Shown here in pieces: positions 17,291 through 26,128 of a DNA stretch of 64,000 nt. Position 1 is the first letter of the stretch. Each line of letters begins with the position of its first letter. The position numbers were made by a program, and so were the translations under genes. The stretch covers positions 1-64,000 of the forward strand of contig JABSSL010000043.1 in NCBI GenBank assembly GCA_013214355.1, read 5' to 3'. The notes below the pieces were generated by a model. It saw only the letters and a program-made list of their open reading frames with translations. It ran no database searches and had not been told where the DNA came from. This DNA comes from Saprospiraceae bacterium. GTDB taxonomy: Bacteria; Bacteroidota; Bacteroidia; Chitinophagales; Saprospiraceae.

Positions 17291-17744
17291 ATTTAAGCCT
17301 TTTTGTGCGGTCCTTTGTGCGGATCGTACTATTAACTAGTCTTTGGATTAATCTTTCCGAAGTGCTGAGGTACTTCCTTTGGGTTCGTCCAATACCCAGG
17401 CCCATTTTGTGGATCGGGTAGGGGTAGCAGAAATGGATGCCTTAATCTTCTCCATTTGGGGGATCTGGGATATGCTGTTGACGGCCAGCTTGGTATTCGC
17501 GCTTTGGTTATGCACCAGGCTGTTTGGTAGCAATCGTAAAGCCATCTGGATCGCGGCCACGCATACCTGGATTACCCTCTTTGTTCTCTTTTGGATCGCC
17601 ACGGCCAATATGGGCTTAGCCTCCTGATCTTCCATTGGGATCACACTGGCCTGGGCATGGCTAGAGATGTTCGTTGGTGCCTGGATCGCTTCAAGATTAT
17701 TCACACATTATCAAACCGACAAATACTTGAATTATGAAATATAA
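17287..17744 (+). pseudogene. Disrupted small membrane protein gene
   Basis: Frame 1 starts with ATG 17287 (overlapping the sigma stop) and reads NLSLFVRSFVRIVLLTSLWI on to a tryptophan/arginine-rich turn, then hits a stop at ~17419. The continuation of the same protein is one frame over: after a net -1 shift near 17380-17392 it reads AEMDALIFSIWGIWDMLL and LWLCTRLFGSNRKAIWIAAT, then meets an in-frame TGA at 17625-17627, then resumes in the same frame with ITLAWAWLEMFVGAWIAS up to TAA 17744. Together this is a four-TM protein of ~150 residues. Two lesions make it a pseudogene unless recoded; I saw no slippery site. Confidence 0.75.
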
Positions 17745-18120
17745 GATTGTAGATATTCCACCCAAGATGGAACGCTATTATGGTGTAGGTAAAATGCTAC
17801 ACCCGCATCGCGAAATGATTATTGAGCTCATAGAAGCTATTCCGCCTGGGCAAATTATGACAATGGATCAATTTTGCCAGCAATTAGCTAAACAAGCCGG
17901 GACAGAGGCTGCCTGCCCCATGCGCACTAGTCATCAACTCAAGAAAATGGCCGAAGTTGCAGAGATCAGATTAGAAGAACTACAGATACCCTTTTGGAGA
18001 GTGGTGAGAAAAAACCGTAGTCTGCTGAATACCACCAACAAGGTTTTTGCGGCAGCAAAGTTGGAAGAGGAGGGGATACAGCTCCGCTATGGATCAAAAG
18101 GAGAAATCTTTTGCGAGTAG
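17734..18120 (+). CDS. Alkyltransferase-like (MGMT-fold) DNA-binding protein
   Basis: A 128-residue protein. The segment IPPGQIMTMDQFCQQLA, then LQIPFWRVVRKNRSL and AAKLEEEGIQL follow the layout of the O6-alkylguanine-DNA alkyltransferase C-terminal domain: a helix-turn-helix, a P-[WF]-x-R-V-V motif, and the final LLxxEGV helix. The active-site cysteine motif PCHR is not present, so it would act as a binder like alkyltransferase-like proteins or be a distant member only. It starts within the end of the disrupted membrane gene (11-bp overlap) and may have shared its transcript with the sigma factor. Confidence 0.55.
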   Translation: MKYKIVDIPPKMERYYGVGKMLHPHREMIIELIEAIPPGQIMTMDQFCQQLAKQAGTEAACPMRTSHQLKKMAEVAEIRLEELQIPFWRVVRKNRSLLNTTNKVFAAAKLEEEGIQLRYGSKGEIFCE

Positions 18121-18172
18121 TACCTGGAACGGCTTTAAAGATTTTAGATTATTCGATTTTCTCTAAAAAATG

Positions 18173-18214
18173 GAGGTACTTTCGGACGGTATCATTCTAC
18201 CGCGAAAGTACCTC
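18173..18214. terminator. Long hairpin between convergent genes
   Basis: A perfect 12-bp stem (18173-18184 with 18203-18214) encloses, after a 2-nt bulge, a 5-bp inner stem (18187-18191 with 18198-18202). An A-run (18165-18170) lies on the left, so read on the reverse strand the hairpin is followed by TTTTTT and would serve as an intrinsic terminator for the gene at 18238-18594; for the forward gene there is no T-run. Confidence 0.65.
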
Positions 18215-18237
18215 GCTCTCCCAAATTATTCTTAACC

Positions 18238-18594
18238 CTATTTTTTTACTATTGCTGGTGTTTTACGTTTGTCTGTAGCGACAGAGGGAGCACCCTTCTT
18301 TTGGGGGCTTTTCTTTTTGTCTCCCATTTTGGAAGCCTGTTGCTGCACTTTGCCCTTCATTGTCAATGGGCTGGATTGGGCTTTCCCTCGCAGCGCATGA
18401 TTCCTACTTTTTTCCATCTTCTTTAGATACTTCTTCGCTACTGAAGTAAGTTTATTACTCTGCTCTGATCGCGCTTTTGTTTTTACCTCTTGTTTGGGTA
18501 CTGAAGCAGCTTGACTTTGACGCTGGCCCATGGCTGATGTATAGCCAAGCAGGAAAAAGACCAGTAAATGAACGAACACCTTGTTTTTTTTCAT
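18238..18594 (-). CDS. Small secreted lysine-rich protein
   Basis: A 118-residue protein with a signal peptide (NKVFVHLLVFFLLGYTSAMG) and a very basic, low-complexity mature part rich in K, Q, S and A (KSPQKKGAPSVATDKRK). No family is recognised. Such exported polybasic proteins may bind nucleic acid or anionic envelope polymers, but nothing in the context supports one role. A strong hairpin with a reverse-strand T-run follows it. Confidence 0.6.
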   Translation of the reverse strand: MKKNKVFVHLLVFFLLGYTSAMGQRQSQAASVPKQEVKTKARSEQSNKLTSVAKKYLKKMEKSRNHALRGKAQSSPLTMKGKVQQQASKMGDKKKSPQKKGAPSVATDKRKTPAIVKK

Positions 18595-19097
18595 TTTGTA
18601 AAGATTTGCTTTAAGTGCTGTAGAATTAGACTATGAATGTTTGGTCTTTTGGGGAATACACAGCAAATCTATACGGTTTGGTCTTTTTGGACTTTCGCTA
18701 TTTCAGCATAGGCCTTCGTTATTGTTGCAAAAGGCTTGAAACCTTTGATATTCTTACCTTTGACACCATCTTTTGAAGAATTACGACTGTTTTAAAGGTG
18801 TAATTAATGTGACAACAGCAATGGGGAAATTTCTAGAATAGAGTCTTTTGGCGTTATACTTAGGCAAATCTAGGACCAACGGGCTTATGACGCTTTAGTT
18901 ATTTTAGCATCCTCTTTATGTATTGTTGCATATCACTAGAATTTGGGACTGATGACTGGGTGTGGATCTGGATTTTAATGGAGATTGGGCGATTACTCAG
19001 CTAAGTGAAAAAGGAATGCTCATGCTGGCCTGAATCAAATAGCTTGGAACTTAGGAATGCACTCATGGCATAGCTAATGTCCACTCAACTGACAAAC

Positions 19098-19170
19098 TTA
19101 ACCGGTTAACCGTTTTCATACCCCGCTGATTGAATAGCTGTGTTTTGGATGGTTCAACTTCCTAATTTTG
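19098..19170 (+). promoter_or_regulatory. 12-bp palindrome and -7 box before the amine oxidase gene
   Basis: TTAACCGGTTAA (19098-19109) is a perfect 12-bp palindrome and could be a repressor site. A perfect -7 box TAATTTTG is at 19163-19170, with TTTG at 19144-19147 as a possible but closely spaced -33 element. Transcription would start near 19176, leaving a ~68-nt leader. Apart from these, the 650-bp gap between 18594 and 19244 shows no gene or clear repeat. Confidence 0.45.
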
Positions 19171-19243
19171 GAGTATTGAATTTCCCAAACAGCATCATGT
19201 CTATGTACTCAACTTCATCCGACTACCTTCAGAAAACTTAACT

Positions 19244-20407
19244 ATGACCAGAAGTGAATTTTTAAAGACCTGTGGACTCCTTGGAATCAGTTTACCCTTC
19301 CAGGCAAGTCTTAGTGCTTGTGAAAAGCAAAGCGCAGTGCCCCGTTCTGACGAGAAAGTAATCATTATTGGTGCGGGTGCGGCGGGCTTATCAGCAGCCT
19401 ACTTACTTAATCAGCAAGGGATCGAATTCGAGATACTGGAAGCCTCCGGGGTATACGGCGGGCGGATGAAGAGAACTACGGACTTTGCTGACTTTCCCAT
19501 ACCCTTGGGAGCAGAGTGGCTACATGTGGAGAAAGGGGTCTTAGCTGAAATTGTTAATGACAATTCGACCACCATTGATATAAAGACTACTTTCTACGAT
19601 CCAGATAAGGATTTTGGTTTATTGGATGGCGTACAGCTGTCCCTACAGGATATAGATTTTACGGAAGATCAGAAATTTGTCAATGCCAGCTGGTTTGACT
19701 TTTTTGAACAATATATTGTTCCTAGTGTAGAGGATCGGATTCGTTACAATACGGTGGTACAAGCTATTGACTATTCGGGCGATCAAGTTCGAGTTACTAC
19801 AGACGGAGGTGAGCTGGTGGCCACAAAAATTATTGTGACCGCACCCTTGAAAATGCTACAAAACAAGTCCATCAGTTTTTCACCAGCATTACCTGCTGCT
19901 AAACAGGCAGCCATTGATGAAACTACGGTTTGGGATGGCTGCAAGGCATTTATTGAATTCTCAGAAAAATTCTATCCCGCCTTTACCGTCTACGAGACTG
20001 TACCCGAAACTGCGGGGCAAAAACTATACTACGATGCTGCCTATGGACAAGATTCTAATCAGCATGTTCTAGGCCTATTTGCGGTAGGCGTAGAAGCCAA
20101 GCGCTACAACGATCTGACAGCAGGTGAACGCATAAGCTTTATGCTAGCTGAATTGGATCAAGCTTACGACGGAAAGGCTTCCGCTGCGTATCTTAAACAT
20201 ACCTTCCAAAACTGGAATGCAGAACCCTTCATCAACGGGGCTTATTTGACGGATTACGAAGATTGGAGGAAGGTGAGAACTTTAGGTGAACCAGTCGGTG
20301 ATAAATTGTTTTTTGCCGGAGCAGCCTATTCGGATGGTACGGACTGGGGAAGTGTCCATAGTTCTGCTCGTGCGGCTAAAAGGGCAGTAGAAGAATTGGT
20401 AGGCTGA
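19244..20407 (+). CDS. FAD-dependent amine oxidase, exported
   Basis: A 387-residue protein. The N-terminus (SEFLKTCGLLGISLPFQASLSAC) looks like an export signal with an LSAC lipobox-like end. The FAD-binding dinucleotide motif IIIGAGAAGLSAAYLL follows at ~39-55, then LEASGVYGGRMKRT typical of flavin monoamine oxidases, and the C-terminal FAD contact region FFAGAAYSDGTDWGSVHSS at ~355-375. At under 400 residues it is shorter than most monoamine oxidases (~450), with a reduced substrate domain. Expected activity is oxidative deamination of an amine with H2O2 formation in the periplasm. It stands alone. Confidence 0.85.
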   Translation: MTRSEFLKTCGLLGISLPFQASLSACEKQSAVPRSDEKVIIIGAGAAGLSAAYLLNQQGIEFEILEASGVYGGRMKRTTDFADFPIPLGAEWLHVEKGVLAEIVNDNSTTIDIKTTFYDPDKDFGLLDGVQLSLQDIDFTEDQKFVNASWFDFFEQYIVPSVEDRIRYNTVVQAIDYSGDQVRVTTDGGELVATKIIVTAPLKMLQNKSISFSPALPAAKQAAIDETTVWDGCKAFIEFSEKFYPAFTVYETVPETAGQKLYYDAAYGQDSNQHVLGLFAVGVEAKRYNDLTAGERISFMLAELDQAYDGKASAAYLKHTFQNWNAEPFINGAYLTDYEDWRKVRTLGEPVGDKLFFAGAAYSDGTDWGSVHSSARAAKRAVEELVG

Positions 20408-20547
20408 GATGGCATCCATCATTTTAAGCGGTGATGAAAGCCAAACAGAACGGTTGTACCGGGCCTTTACAAGTCCTTGACAATCTTTTACAGTGGGAAA
20501 TCGGGTCGGATGTTTCAACCTCCTACCTTTGGCAAAAACTTTGACCA

Positions 20548-21636
20548 ATGAATTTTCATTTTTCCGTTTTCTCATTGACCTTAGTACTGCTAATACCTGT
20601 GGCTTGTACAGGCCAACCTACCGCTGATGAAATAGATGCTCCCCACCCGAAACTCACGACTGATCTTGATCCTATCCCACAAATAGGGAAGTACCTGGTG
20701 GAGATATTTGAGGACACCAAAGGCGGGCTCTGGTTTGGGACGATGTCGAAAGGCGTGGCCCGGTATGACGGTCAAGCCTTGTCTTATCTCACTACTCAGG
20801 ACGGTCTATCCAACAATGCAGTAGTAAGTATAGTAGAGGATGCAGCTGGGAATATCTGGTTGGGCACGCAAGCTGGCCTGAGCAAGTATGATGGCGAGTC
20901 CATAACGCGTTACACGGTCAAGAATGACTTGGATCATAATAGAATTTCCAAACTCCTCATCGACAGCAAAGGCAACTTCTGGGTGGGGACTTGGGGAGGA
21001 GTGTATTTGTTTAATGGCAGTTTATTCTCCAAGTTTGATCTACCCAAACCAGAGGTTAGCTTGCATTGGTATCAAAATACGATGAACTGGGTAACGGATA
21101 TTAAGGAAGACAGCAACGGCAATATCTGGTTTGCCCGAGATGGCTATGGCGCTTGCCGTTACGATGGAAAAACATTTACTCACTTCACGAAAAAGGAAGG
21201 ACTTCCTTCTAACAATGTGACGGCCATCCAGGAAGATGCGCGCGGTAATGTGTGGTTTACCTCTAGAGTAGCGGAAAAAGATGCTCCAGTGGCGGAATCT
21301 CGTGCCGGGGAAGGCGGACTTAGTAAGTTTGATGGCGAATCCATCACGCAGTTTACTGAGGTTAAGGGCTTGAGTAAAAATGATAGCTATTTTCTCTATT
21401 GTGACCAGCGCGGGGACCTCTGGATAGGTGCCAATGGCCTTGGGGTGTATCGTCATGATGGAGATACCTTCCAATTGTTTGAAGGAACGGATCGCATGGA
21501 CCTAAGTACTGGTATGGGAGTACAAAGTATATTAGAGGATCAGCAAGGGAGGTTTTGGTTTGGTTTGTCTGGGGGATTATTTAGGTTAAAGGAAGATAAG
21601 ATCATTAATGTTAATCAGAAAGGGCCATGGGAATAG
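20548..21636 (+). CDS. Beta-propeller (Reg_prop) lipoprotein without kinase domain
   Basis: A 362-residue lipoprotein (signal NFHFSVFSLTLVLLIPVAC). The mature part is built of about seven repeats of the two-component-regulator propeller type, e.g. IVEDAAGNIWLGTQAGLSKY, LIDSKGNFWVGTWGGVYLF and IQEDARGNVWFTSR. In hybrid two-component systems such propellers form the periplasmic sensor; here it is a free lipoprotein with no TM or kinase portion. It could be a solute-binding or accessory sensor protein. It is followed by a hydrolase gene on the same strand after about 150 bp. Confidence 0.85.
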   Translation: MNFHFSVFSLTLVLLIPVACTGQPTADEIDAPHPKLTTDLDPIPQIGKYLVEIFEDTKGGLWFGTMSKGVARYDGQALSYLTTQDGLSNNAVVSIVEDAAGNIWLGTQAGLSKYDGESITRYTVKNDLDHNRISKLLIDSKGNFWVGTWGGVYLFNGSLFSKFDLPKPEVSLHWYQNTMNWVTDIKEDSNGNIWFARDGYGACRYDGKTFTHFTKKEGLPSNNVTAIQEDARGNVWFTSRVAEKDAPVAESRAGEGGLSKFDGESITQFTEVKGLSKNDSYFLYCDQRGDLWIGANGLGVYRHDGDTFQLFEGTDRMDLSTGMGVQSILEDQQGRFWFGLSGGLFRLKEDKIINVNQKGPWE

Positions 21637-21783
21637 ATGCAGTTCGATTGAGCGGTACTCTGTTCGATTCAATTGGTATCGACCCATCTTTTCCTAAGAT
21701 TTACAAAGGCTTTACATTGTTTTACAGTCCATTCCGATATGCCGGAGGATCATCACTTTTCTTTGGGCAAAACAATTATCGTA

Positions 21784-23544
21784 ATGGACAGAATACCAAA
21801 AATCAACAGGGGCGTGGCCTACGCCAGCCTGACGCTCCTCTTTCTTAGTTTTGGCCTAAGCAGTACCTTTAGCCAAACAAAAGTGCAGAAAATTGACCAA
21901 CTTTTGCGCACCTATCACGACTATGGACGCTTCAATGGAAGTGTATTAGTTGCCGACGAAAGTGGCATTCTCTATCAGAACGGCTTCGGTTGGGCCAATG
22001 TGGAGTGGGATAGGCCCAATGAGACGGATACTAAATTTCGTTTGGCTTCCATTAGCAAGCAATTTACAGCGATGCTAATTATGCAGCTAGTGGAGGCGGG
22101 CAAACTTTCCTTAGAAGCGCCCATCTCCACTTACTTGCCAGACTTTCCCAAGGATAAGGCACAGCAAATCACCGTTCATCACCTGCTAACCCACACCTCT
22201 GGCATCCCCAACTACACCTCCTTCTCCAACTACTGGGAGATCATGCGAAGACCCAATTCGCCGGAGGATCTGGTACGCCTTTTTGCAGATTCCTCCCTGG
22301 TATTCACGCCAGGGGAAAGACATTCCTACAGTAATTCGGCCTATGTTTTATTGGGGCAAATTATCTCGAAGCTATCGGGCAAATCTTATGAACAAGCTTT
22401 ACAAGACCAGATTTTCTCCCCACTACAAATGGACAATACTGGCTATGATCATCACCGAAGCATCCTCAAGAAGAGAGCAGCTGGATACTATGTAAATGGC
22501 CGATCCTTTGTCAATGCCAACTACATTGATATGTCCACGCCATACGCTGCAGGAGGCATCTATTCCACGGTAGAAGATCTTTATCTCTGGGATCGCGCCC
22601 TCTATACAGAAAAGCTCGTGTCTCAGAAGTATCGAGAGCTGCTGTTTGAGAAACATTCGCAATTGGGCAGAATGTACTATGGATACGGATGGGAATTAGG
22701 GCAAATGCCGGTTGGCAACTCAGGAGAGCGATTACCCGCTACCAGTCACAGCGGTGGTATCAATGGCTTTAATACTTTCATTACGCGAATTCCGAGTAAT
22801 AAGTCCTTGATCGTACTCTTAAGTAATACGGGCAACGCGCCGCTATTTGAGATGACTGCGAGTATCAACGGGATTCTAAATGAGAAGGACTTTGATCCGC
22901 CACAGAAATCTTTGGCCTATGATCTAGTAGACTGGATCAAGGAAGATGGGGTAGAAGAGGCCAGGCGAAAATTTATTGCTAGTAAGGGCGGAGTTGACCA
23001 TTACCTCAACGAGCATGAGATGAATATGGCGGGCTACGAACTGCTACAAGCGAACCATGCAAAGGGGGCCGCCACCATTTTTTTGTTGAATATAGAGTCC
23101 TATCCTAAATCATCTAATGTTTATGATAGTTATGGAGAGGCCTTGCTTGCCTTAGGTAAGAAAGAGGAAGCCATTGCCAATTACAAAAAATCAATCCGAC
23201 TCAACCCAAAGAACGAGCATGGCTTGCAGGTCCTGGAGGACCTTGGCGTGTCTACAGCATCCTTGGTCTATACAGTGCCACTAGAACACATGCAGGTGCT
23301 ATCCGGCGAGTATCTGGCTATCCGCCCTGCGGGCTCCTCCGGAAAGGAATGGAAGATCGCCATCGAAGAAGAAGGAGGGCGCTTATTTGCCAACGATCGA
23401 GGGTATCGTTTTGAGTTGATTCCCATTGGGAAAGATCAATTCATTAATCCTAATGACGGAGCTACTATTGACTTTGATAGCAGCGACGAAAAAGCCATCA
23501 CTTTTAGCCTGTTTGGGAAATATAATTTCAAAAAGCTCGAATAG
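21784..23544 (+). CDS. Serine hydrolase, class C beta-lactamase/DD-peptidase fold, with TPR-like tail
   Basis: A protein of 586 residues from the ATG at 21784; starts at 21673 or 21739 would put soluble sequence before the signal peptide (ASLTLLFLSFGLSSTFSQ). The catalytic SxxK is S89-I-S-K92 (LASISKQFTAML), the YxN motif is in HSYSNSAYVLLGQ, and the HTSGIPNY phrase is typical. Family members hydrolyse D-amino peptides, esters or beta-lactams in the periplasm. Residues ~405-495 contain a TPR-like pair (SYGEALLALGKKEEAIANYKK) and the last ~85 residues form a beta-rich domain. Substrate is unknown. Confidence 0.87.
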   Translation: MDRIPKINRGVAYASLTLLFLSFGLSSTFSQTKVQKIDQLLRTYHDYGRFNGSVLVADESGILYQNGFGWANVEWDRPNETDTKFRLASISKQFTAMLIMQLVEAGKLSLEAPISTYLPDFPKDKAQQITVHHLLTHTSGIPNYTSFSNYWEIMRRPNSPEDLVRLFADSSLVFTPGERHSYSNSAYVLLGQIISKLSGKSYEQALQDQIFSPLQMDNTGYDHHRSILKKRAAGYYVNGRSFVNANYIDMSTPYAAGGIYSTVEDLYLWDRALYTEKLVSQKYRELLFEKHSQLGRMYYGYGWELGQMPVGNSGERLPATSHSGGINGFNTFITRIPSNKSLIVLLSNTGNAPLFEMTASINGILNEKDFDPPQKSLAYDLVDWIKEDGVEEARRKFIASKGGVDHYLNEHEMNMAGYELLQANHAKGAATIFLLNIESYPKSSNVYDSYGEALLALGKKEEAIANYKKSIRLNPKNEHGLQVLEDLGVSTASLVYTVPLEHMQVLSGEYLAIRPAGSSGKEWKIAIEEEGGRLFANDRGYRFELIPIGKDQFINPNDGATIDFDSSDEKAITFSLFGKYNFKKLE

Positions 23545-23761
23545 AGGCGCTTTCACGATTTTTTTACAAAAAAATAATACGAGTAAGCATAAAAAATTTT
23601 GCTGAGCTGAAATGCCAATTTCGTTTCTTGATCGGTCGCCCTTTCAAATATAATTTGGATTAGTTCGGCAAACACTGCATTAAATTGGTAGTTGTGCTTT
23701 AGGATATAAAGCCCTTTTACGGGAATAAGATCCGCTTCCGGCTCGCCTTTGTTCTCTCGAC

Positions 23762-23791
23762 TTTTTTGAGTCGAAAAAAAACTTACATTTG
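23762..23791 (+). promoter_or_regulatory. Promoter of the SulP gene
   Basis: A perfect Bacteroidota -7 box TACATTTG at 23784-23791 is preceded by TTTTTTG at about 23762-23767 as a -33-like element. The start codon of the transporter at 23815 lies 24 bp after the box, giving a leader of ~18 nt. The region 23545-23760 shows no gene on the forward strand. Confidence 0.55.
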
Positions 23792-23814
23792 CCACCTTTT
23801 TAAAGGAAATAATC

Positions 23815-25404
23815 ATGGCAGAGTTTATAAGAAAGAGAGCAAAGAACGATATCCTAAGCGGACTGACGGTAGCCTTGGCCTTGGTGCCTGAAGCAGTGGC
23901 CTTTGCTTTTGTGGCCGGGGTAGATCCATTGGTGGGTTTATACGCGGCTTTCATGATCGGCTTAATCACCGCCGTATTTGGAGGTCGTCCAGGAATGATT
24001 AGTGGCGCAACCGGTGCCTTGGCTGTTGTGATGGTGAGCTTGGTAGCGACAGGAAATGATATGGGAGCGGAAGGAGAAAATCTGGGCCTCTACTATCTTT
24101 TTGCCACCGTCATATTGATGGGCTTCATTCAAATGGGTGTTGGCTTATTGAAACTTGGGAAATTCGTAAGATTGATACCGCATCCAGTAATGATGGGATT
24201 TGTGAATGGCTTAGCCATTGTCATCTTTCTTTCTCAGGTGGGCATGTTTAAGGGGGTAGTAAACGGCGAATCTCAATGGCTGCAGGGCATGGAATTATAT
24301 ACGATGCTAGGCTTAGTCGCTTTAACGATGGGGATCATGTATTTTCTGCCGATGTTGAATAAGAAACTACCTGAGGCCTTGATTGCGATTGGGGTAGTTT
24401 CTGCCATTGTGATCCTAGGTGGACTGGACGTGGCGACGGTAGGAAGCTTTATTCGCGATGGTGGTGGAGAAGGGCTAAAAGGTGGTTTGCCCCAGTTTCA
24501 AATGGCGATCTTCTCGAAGGTGCCAATGACCTGGGAAACCTTAGCCTTTATCGGGCCTTATGCGCTGATTCTAGCCGCTATCGGTTTGATTGAATCTCTG
24601 ATGACATTGAATCTGGTAGATGAATTGACGGAAACAAGAGGGAATTCCAATCAGGAGTGCATTGCGCAAGGTGGTGCTAACATCATAACCGGTTTGTTTG
24701 GCGGAATGGGGGGATGTGCCATGATTGGCCAGTCCATCATCAACATTAAATCGGGAGGACGAACGAGACTCTCTGGAATCGTAGCTGCGGTTACCTTATT
24801 GTTTTTTATCCTTTTTGCTTCCTCCTTGATTGAACGAGTACCTATCTCTGCCTTAGTGGGAGTGATGTTTATGGTGGTCATCGGCACATTTGCTTGGAGT
24901 AGTTTTAGGATTCTTAATAAGATTCCGCTCAGTGATGCTTTGGTGCTCATTTCCGTATCGGTACTAACCGTGATCTTTGACCTGGCGATCGCTGTAATTG
25001 TTGGGATCATCATGAGCGCCCTGGTTTTCGCCTGGGAAAATGCAAAACGCATTCGTGCACGCAAGCGCTTCTTGGAAGATGGGACGAAAGTATATGAAAT
25101 CTGGGGTCCACTGTTCTTTGGCAGCATTCAAACCTTCAAGAGTAAGTTTGATGTAAATGGCGATCCAGATGAAATCATCATTGATTTCATGGAATCTCGC
25201 GTTTGCGACCACTCCGCTTTAGAGGCTTTGTTCCAGATGGTAGAGAAGTACGAGGCGGCCGGGAAGAAGGTTCATGTGAGACACCTCAGCGAGGAATGTC
25301 AATACTTGATGGTGAAAGCTTCACCTACTTTGGCCAATGTGATTGAGCAGGATGTGGATGATCCCCGCTATCATGTGATGGCTATGGTTAATCAATTGAC
25401 TTAG
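23815..25404 (+). CDS. SulP family inorganic anion transporter with STAS domain
   Basis: A 529-residue inner-membrane transporter. The N-terminal signature DILSGLTVALALVPEAVAFAF is the SulP opening helix. About 10-12 hydrophobic segments run to residue ~405 (e.g. NIITGLFGGMGGCAMIGQS, which includes the conserved substrate-site region). A cytoplasmic STAS domain occupies ~420-520 (DPDEIIIDFMESRVCDHSALEAL). SulP proteins carry sulfate, bicarbonate or dicarboxylates, mostly with Na+ or H+. Which anion cannot be read from sequence; the absence of carbonic anhydrase or sulfate genes nearby leaves it open. Confidence 0.93.
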   Translation: MAEFIRKRAKNDILSGLTVALALVPEAVAFAFVAGVDPLVGLYAAFMIGLITAVFGGRPGMISGATGALAVVMVSLVATGNDMGAEGENLGLYYLFATVILMGFIQMGVGLLKLGKFVRLIPHPVMMGFVNGLAIVIFLSQVGMFKGVVNGESQWLQGMELYTMLGLVALTMGIMYFLPMLNKKLPEALIAIGVVSAIVILGGLDVATVGSFIRDGGGEGLKGGLPQFQMAIFSKVPMTWETLAFIGPYALILAAIGLIESLMTLNLVDELTETRGNSNQECIAQGGANIITGLFGGMGGCAMIGQSIINIKSGGRTRLSGIVAAVTLLFFILFASSLIERVPISALVGVMFMVVIGTFAWSSFRILNKIPLSDALVLISVSVLTVIFDLAIAVIVGIIMSALVFAWENAKRIRARKRFLEDGTKVYEIWGPLFFGSIQTFKSKFDVNGDPDEIIIDFMESRVCDHSALEALFQMVEKYEAAGKKVHVRHLSEECQYLMVKASPTLANVIEQDVDDPRYHVMAMVNQLT

Positions 25405-25429
25405 TTAGAGCCGCTGTAGAGCTTAGACC

Positions 25430-25474
25430 TAAAAAAAGACCCTTTCCCCAATATTTCGGCAAATGGGGAAAGGG
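25430..25474 (-). terminator. Intrinsic terminator of the YceI gene
   Basis: A 10-bp perfect stem CCCTTTCCCC/GGGGAAAGGG (25440-25449 with 25465-25474) has, on the reverse strand, a TCTTTTTTT run right after it. It sits 37 bp past the stop of the YceI gene and reads in its direction. On the forward strand the run precedes the stem, so it does not serve the SulP gene in the same way. Confidence 0.8.
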
Positions 25475-25510
25475 ATTCTCAATATAATACTCTGTTGTTA
25501 GTTTGCTCCT

Positions 25511-26056
25511 TTACTGTTGTATCAATTGGACATTAAGTACTAGGCGCACCTCATCACTAACCACTACACCTCCTGCCTCAGTCAAGGCACTCCACTTCAA
25601 ACCGAAATCTTTGCGGTTAATTCTTCCTATGATCTCGAAGCCAGCTTTGGTCTGACCATATGGGTCAACGGCCGTTCCGTTGTATTCCACCGCTAGCTTC
25701 ACTTGATGCGTTTGATCTCTGATGCTGAGATCGCCAATCAACTCGTATTCACTTTCTGATCGCTTGTTAAAGCTAGTGGACTTGAAGCTTAGGTTTGGAT
25801 AGGCAGCGGCATTGAAAAAATCATCCGATTTCAAATGTTCATCGCGCTGCGCATTGTTGGTGCTGATGCTGTCTACCTTCGCTTCGAAAGAGATCTCTGC
25901 ATCTTGGAAATCATCACCTTCGTTGGCTAGCGTTCCACTAAATTCATTGAAGGCACCGGTTACGGTAGAGACCATCATATGCTTTACTTTGAAATGGATC
26001 TCTGAATGCGCTGGGTCAATCGCCCATTTAGTTGCGGTTGCGGTTGTAGTACTCAT
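25511..26056 (-). CDS. YceI-like lipocalin-fold protein
   Basis: A 181-residue protein with the YceI layout: WAIDPAHSEIHFKVKHMMVSTVTG at the N-terminus, FKSTSFNKRSESEYELIGDLSIRD mid-protein, and FGLKWSALTEAGGVVVSDEVRL at the C-terminus. The fold is a beta-barrel that binds isoprenoid-like or amide lipids. No signal peptide is seen, so this one is probably cytoplasmic, unlike E. coli YceI. It is followed by an intrinsic terminator. YceI and pirin genes often appear together in stress or quinone-related settings; here the pirin gene lies ~290 bp upstream on the same strand. Confidence 0.9.
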   Translation of the reverse strand: MSTTTATATKWAIDPAHSEIHFKVKHMMVSTVTGAFNEFSGTLANEGDDFQDAEISFEAKVDSISTNNAQRDEHLKSDDFFNAAAYPNLSFKSTSFNKRSESEYELIGDLSIRDQTHQVKLAVEYNGTAVDPYGQTKAGFEIIGRINRKDFGLKWSALTEAGGVVVSDEVRLVLNVQLIQQ

Positions 26057-26103
26057 GTGATATATCTTTTAAAAGGGTGAAATATTGGCGTGCGGGACCA
26101 GCC

Positions 26104-26128
26104 CCATCGGGTGTCAAACACCCGATGG
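26104..26128. terminator. Hairpin between pirin and YceI genes
   Basis: A perfect 11-bp GC-rich stem (26104-26114 with 26118-26128) has a 3-nt loop. It lies upstream of the YceI start and ~220 bp after the pirin stop, both on the reverse strand. It lacks a strong T-run, so it may limit read-through or be a leader structure of the YceI transcript. Confidence 0.45.

Noticed and set aside
17380-17392. Programmed -1 frameshift in the membrane gene after the sigma factor
   Set aside because: No X-XXY-YYZ slippery heptamer in frame and a second lesion (TGA) follows; decay is simpler.
17348-17704. A 118-codon reverse-strand open frame across the disrupted membrane gene
   Set aside because: The forward strand encodes coherent TM helices in line with the sigma gene; the reverse product has no recognisable feature.
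23553-23969. A 138-codon reverse-strand open frame at the start of the SulP gene
   Set aside because: It overlaps the well-supported SulP start, and its lysine/threonine-rich product is an antisense shadow with no signal or motif.
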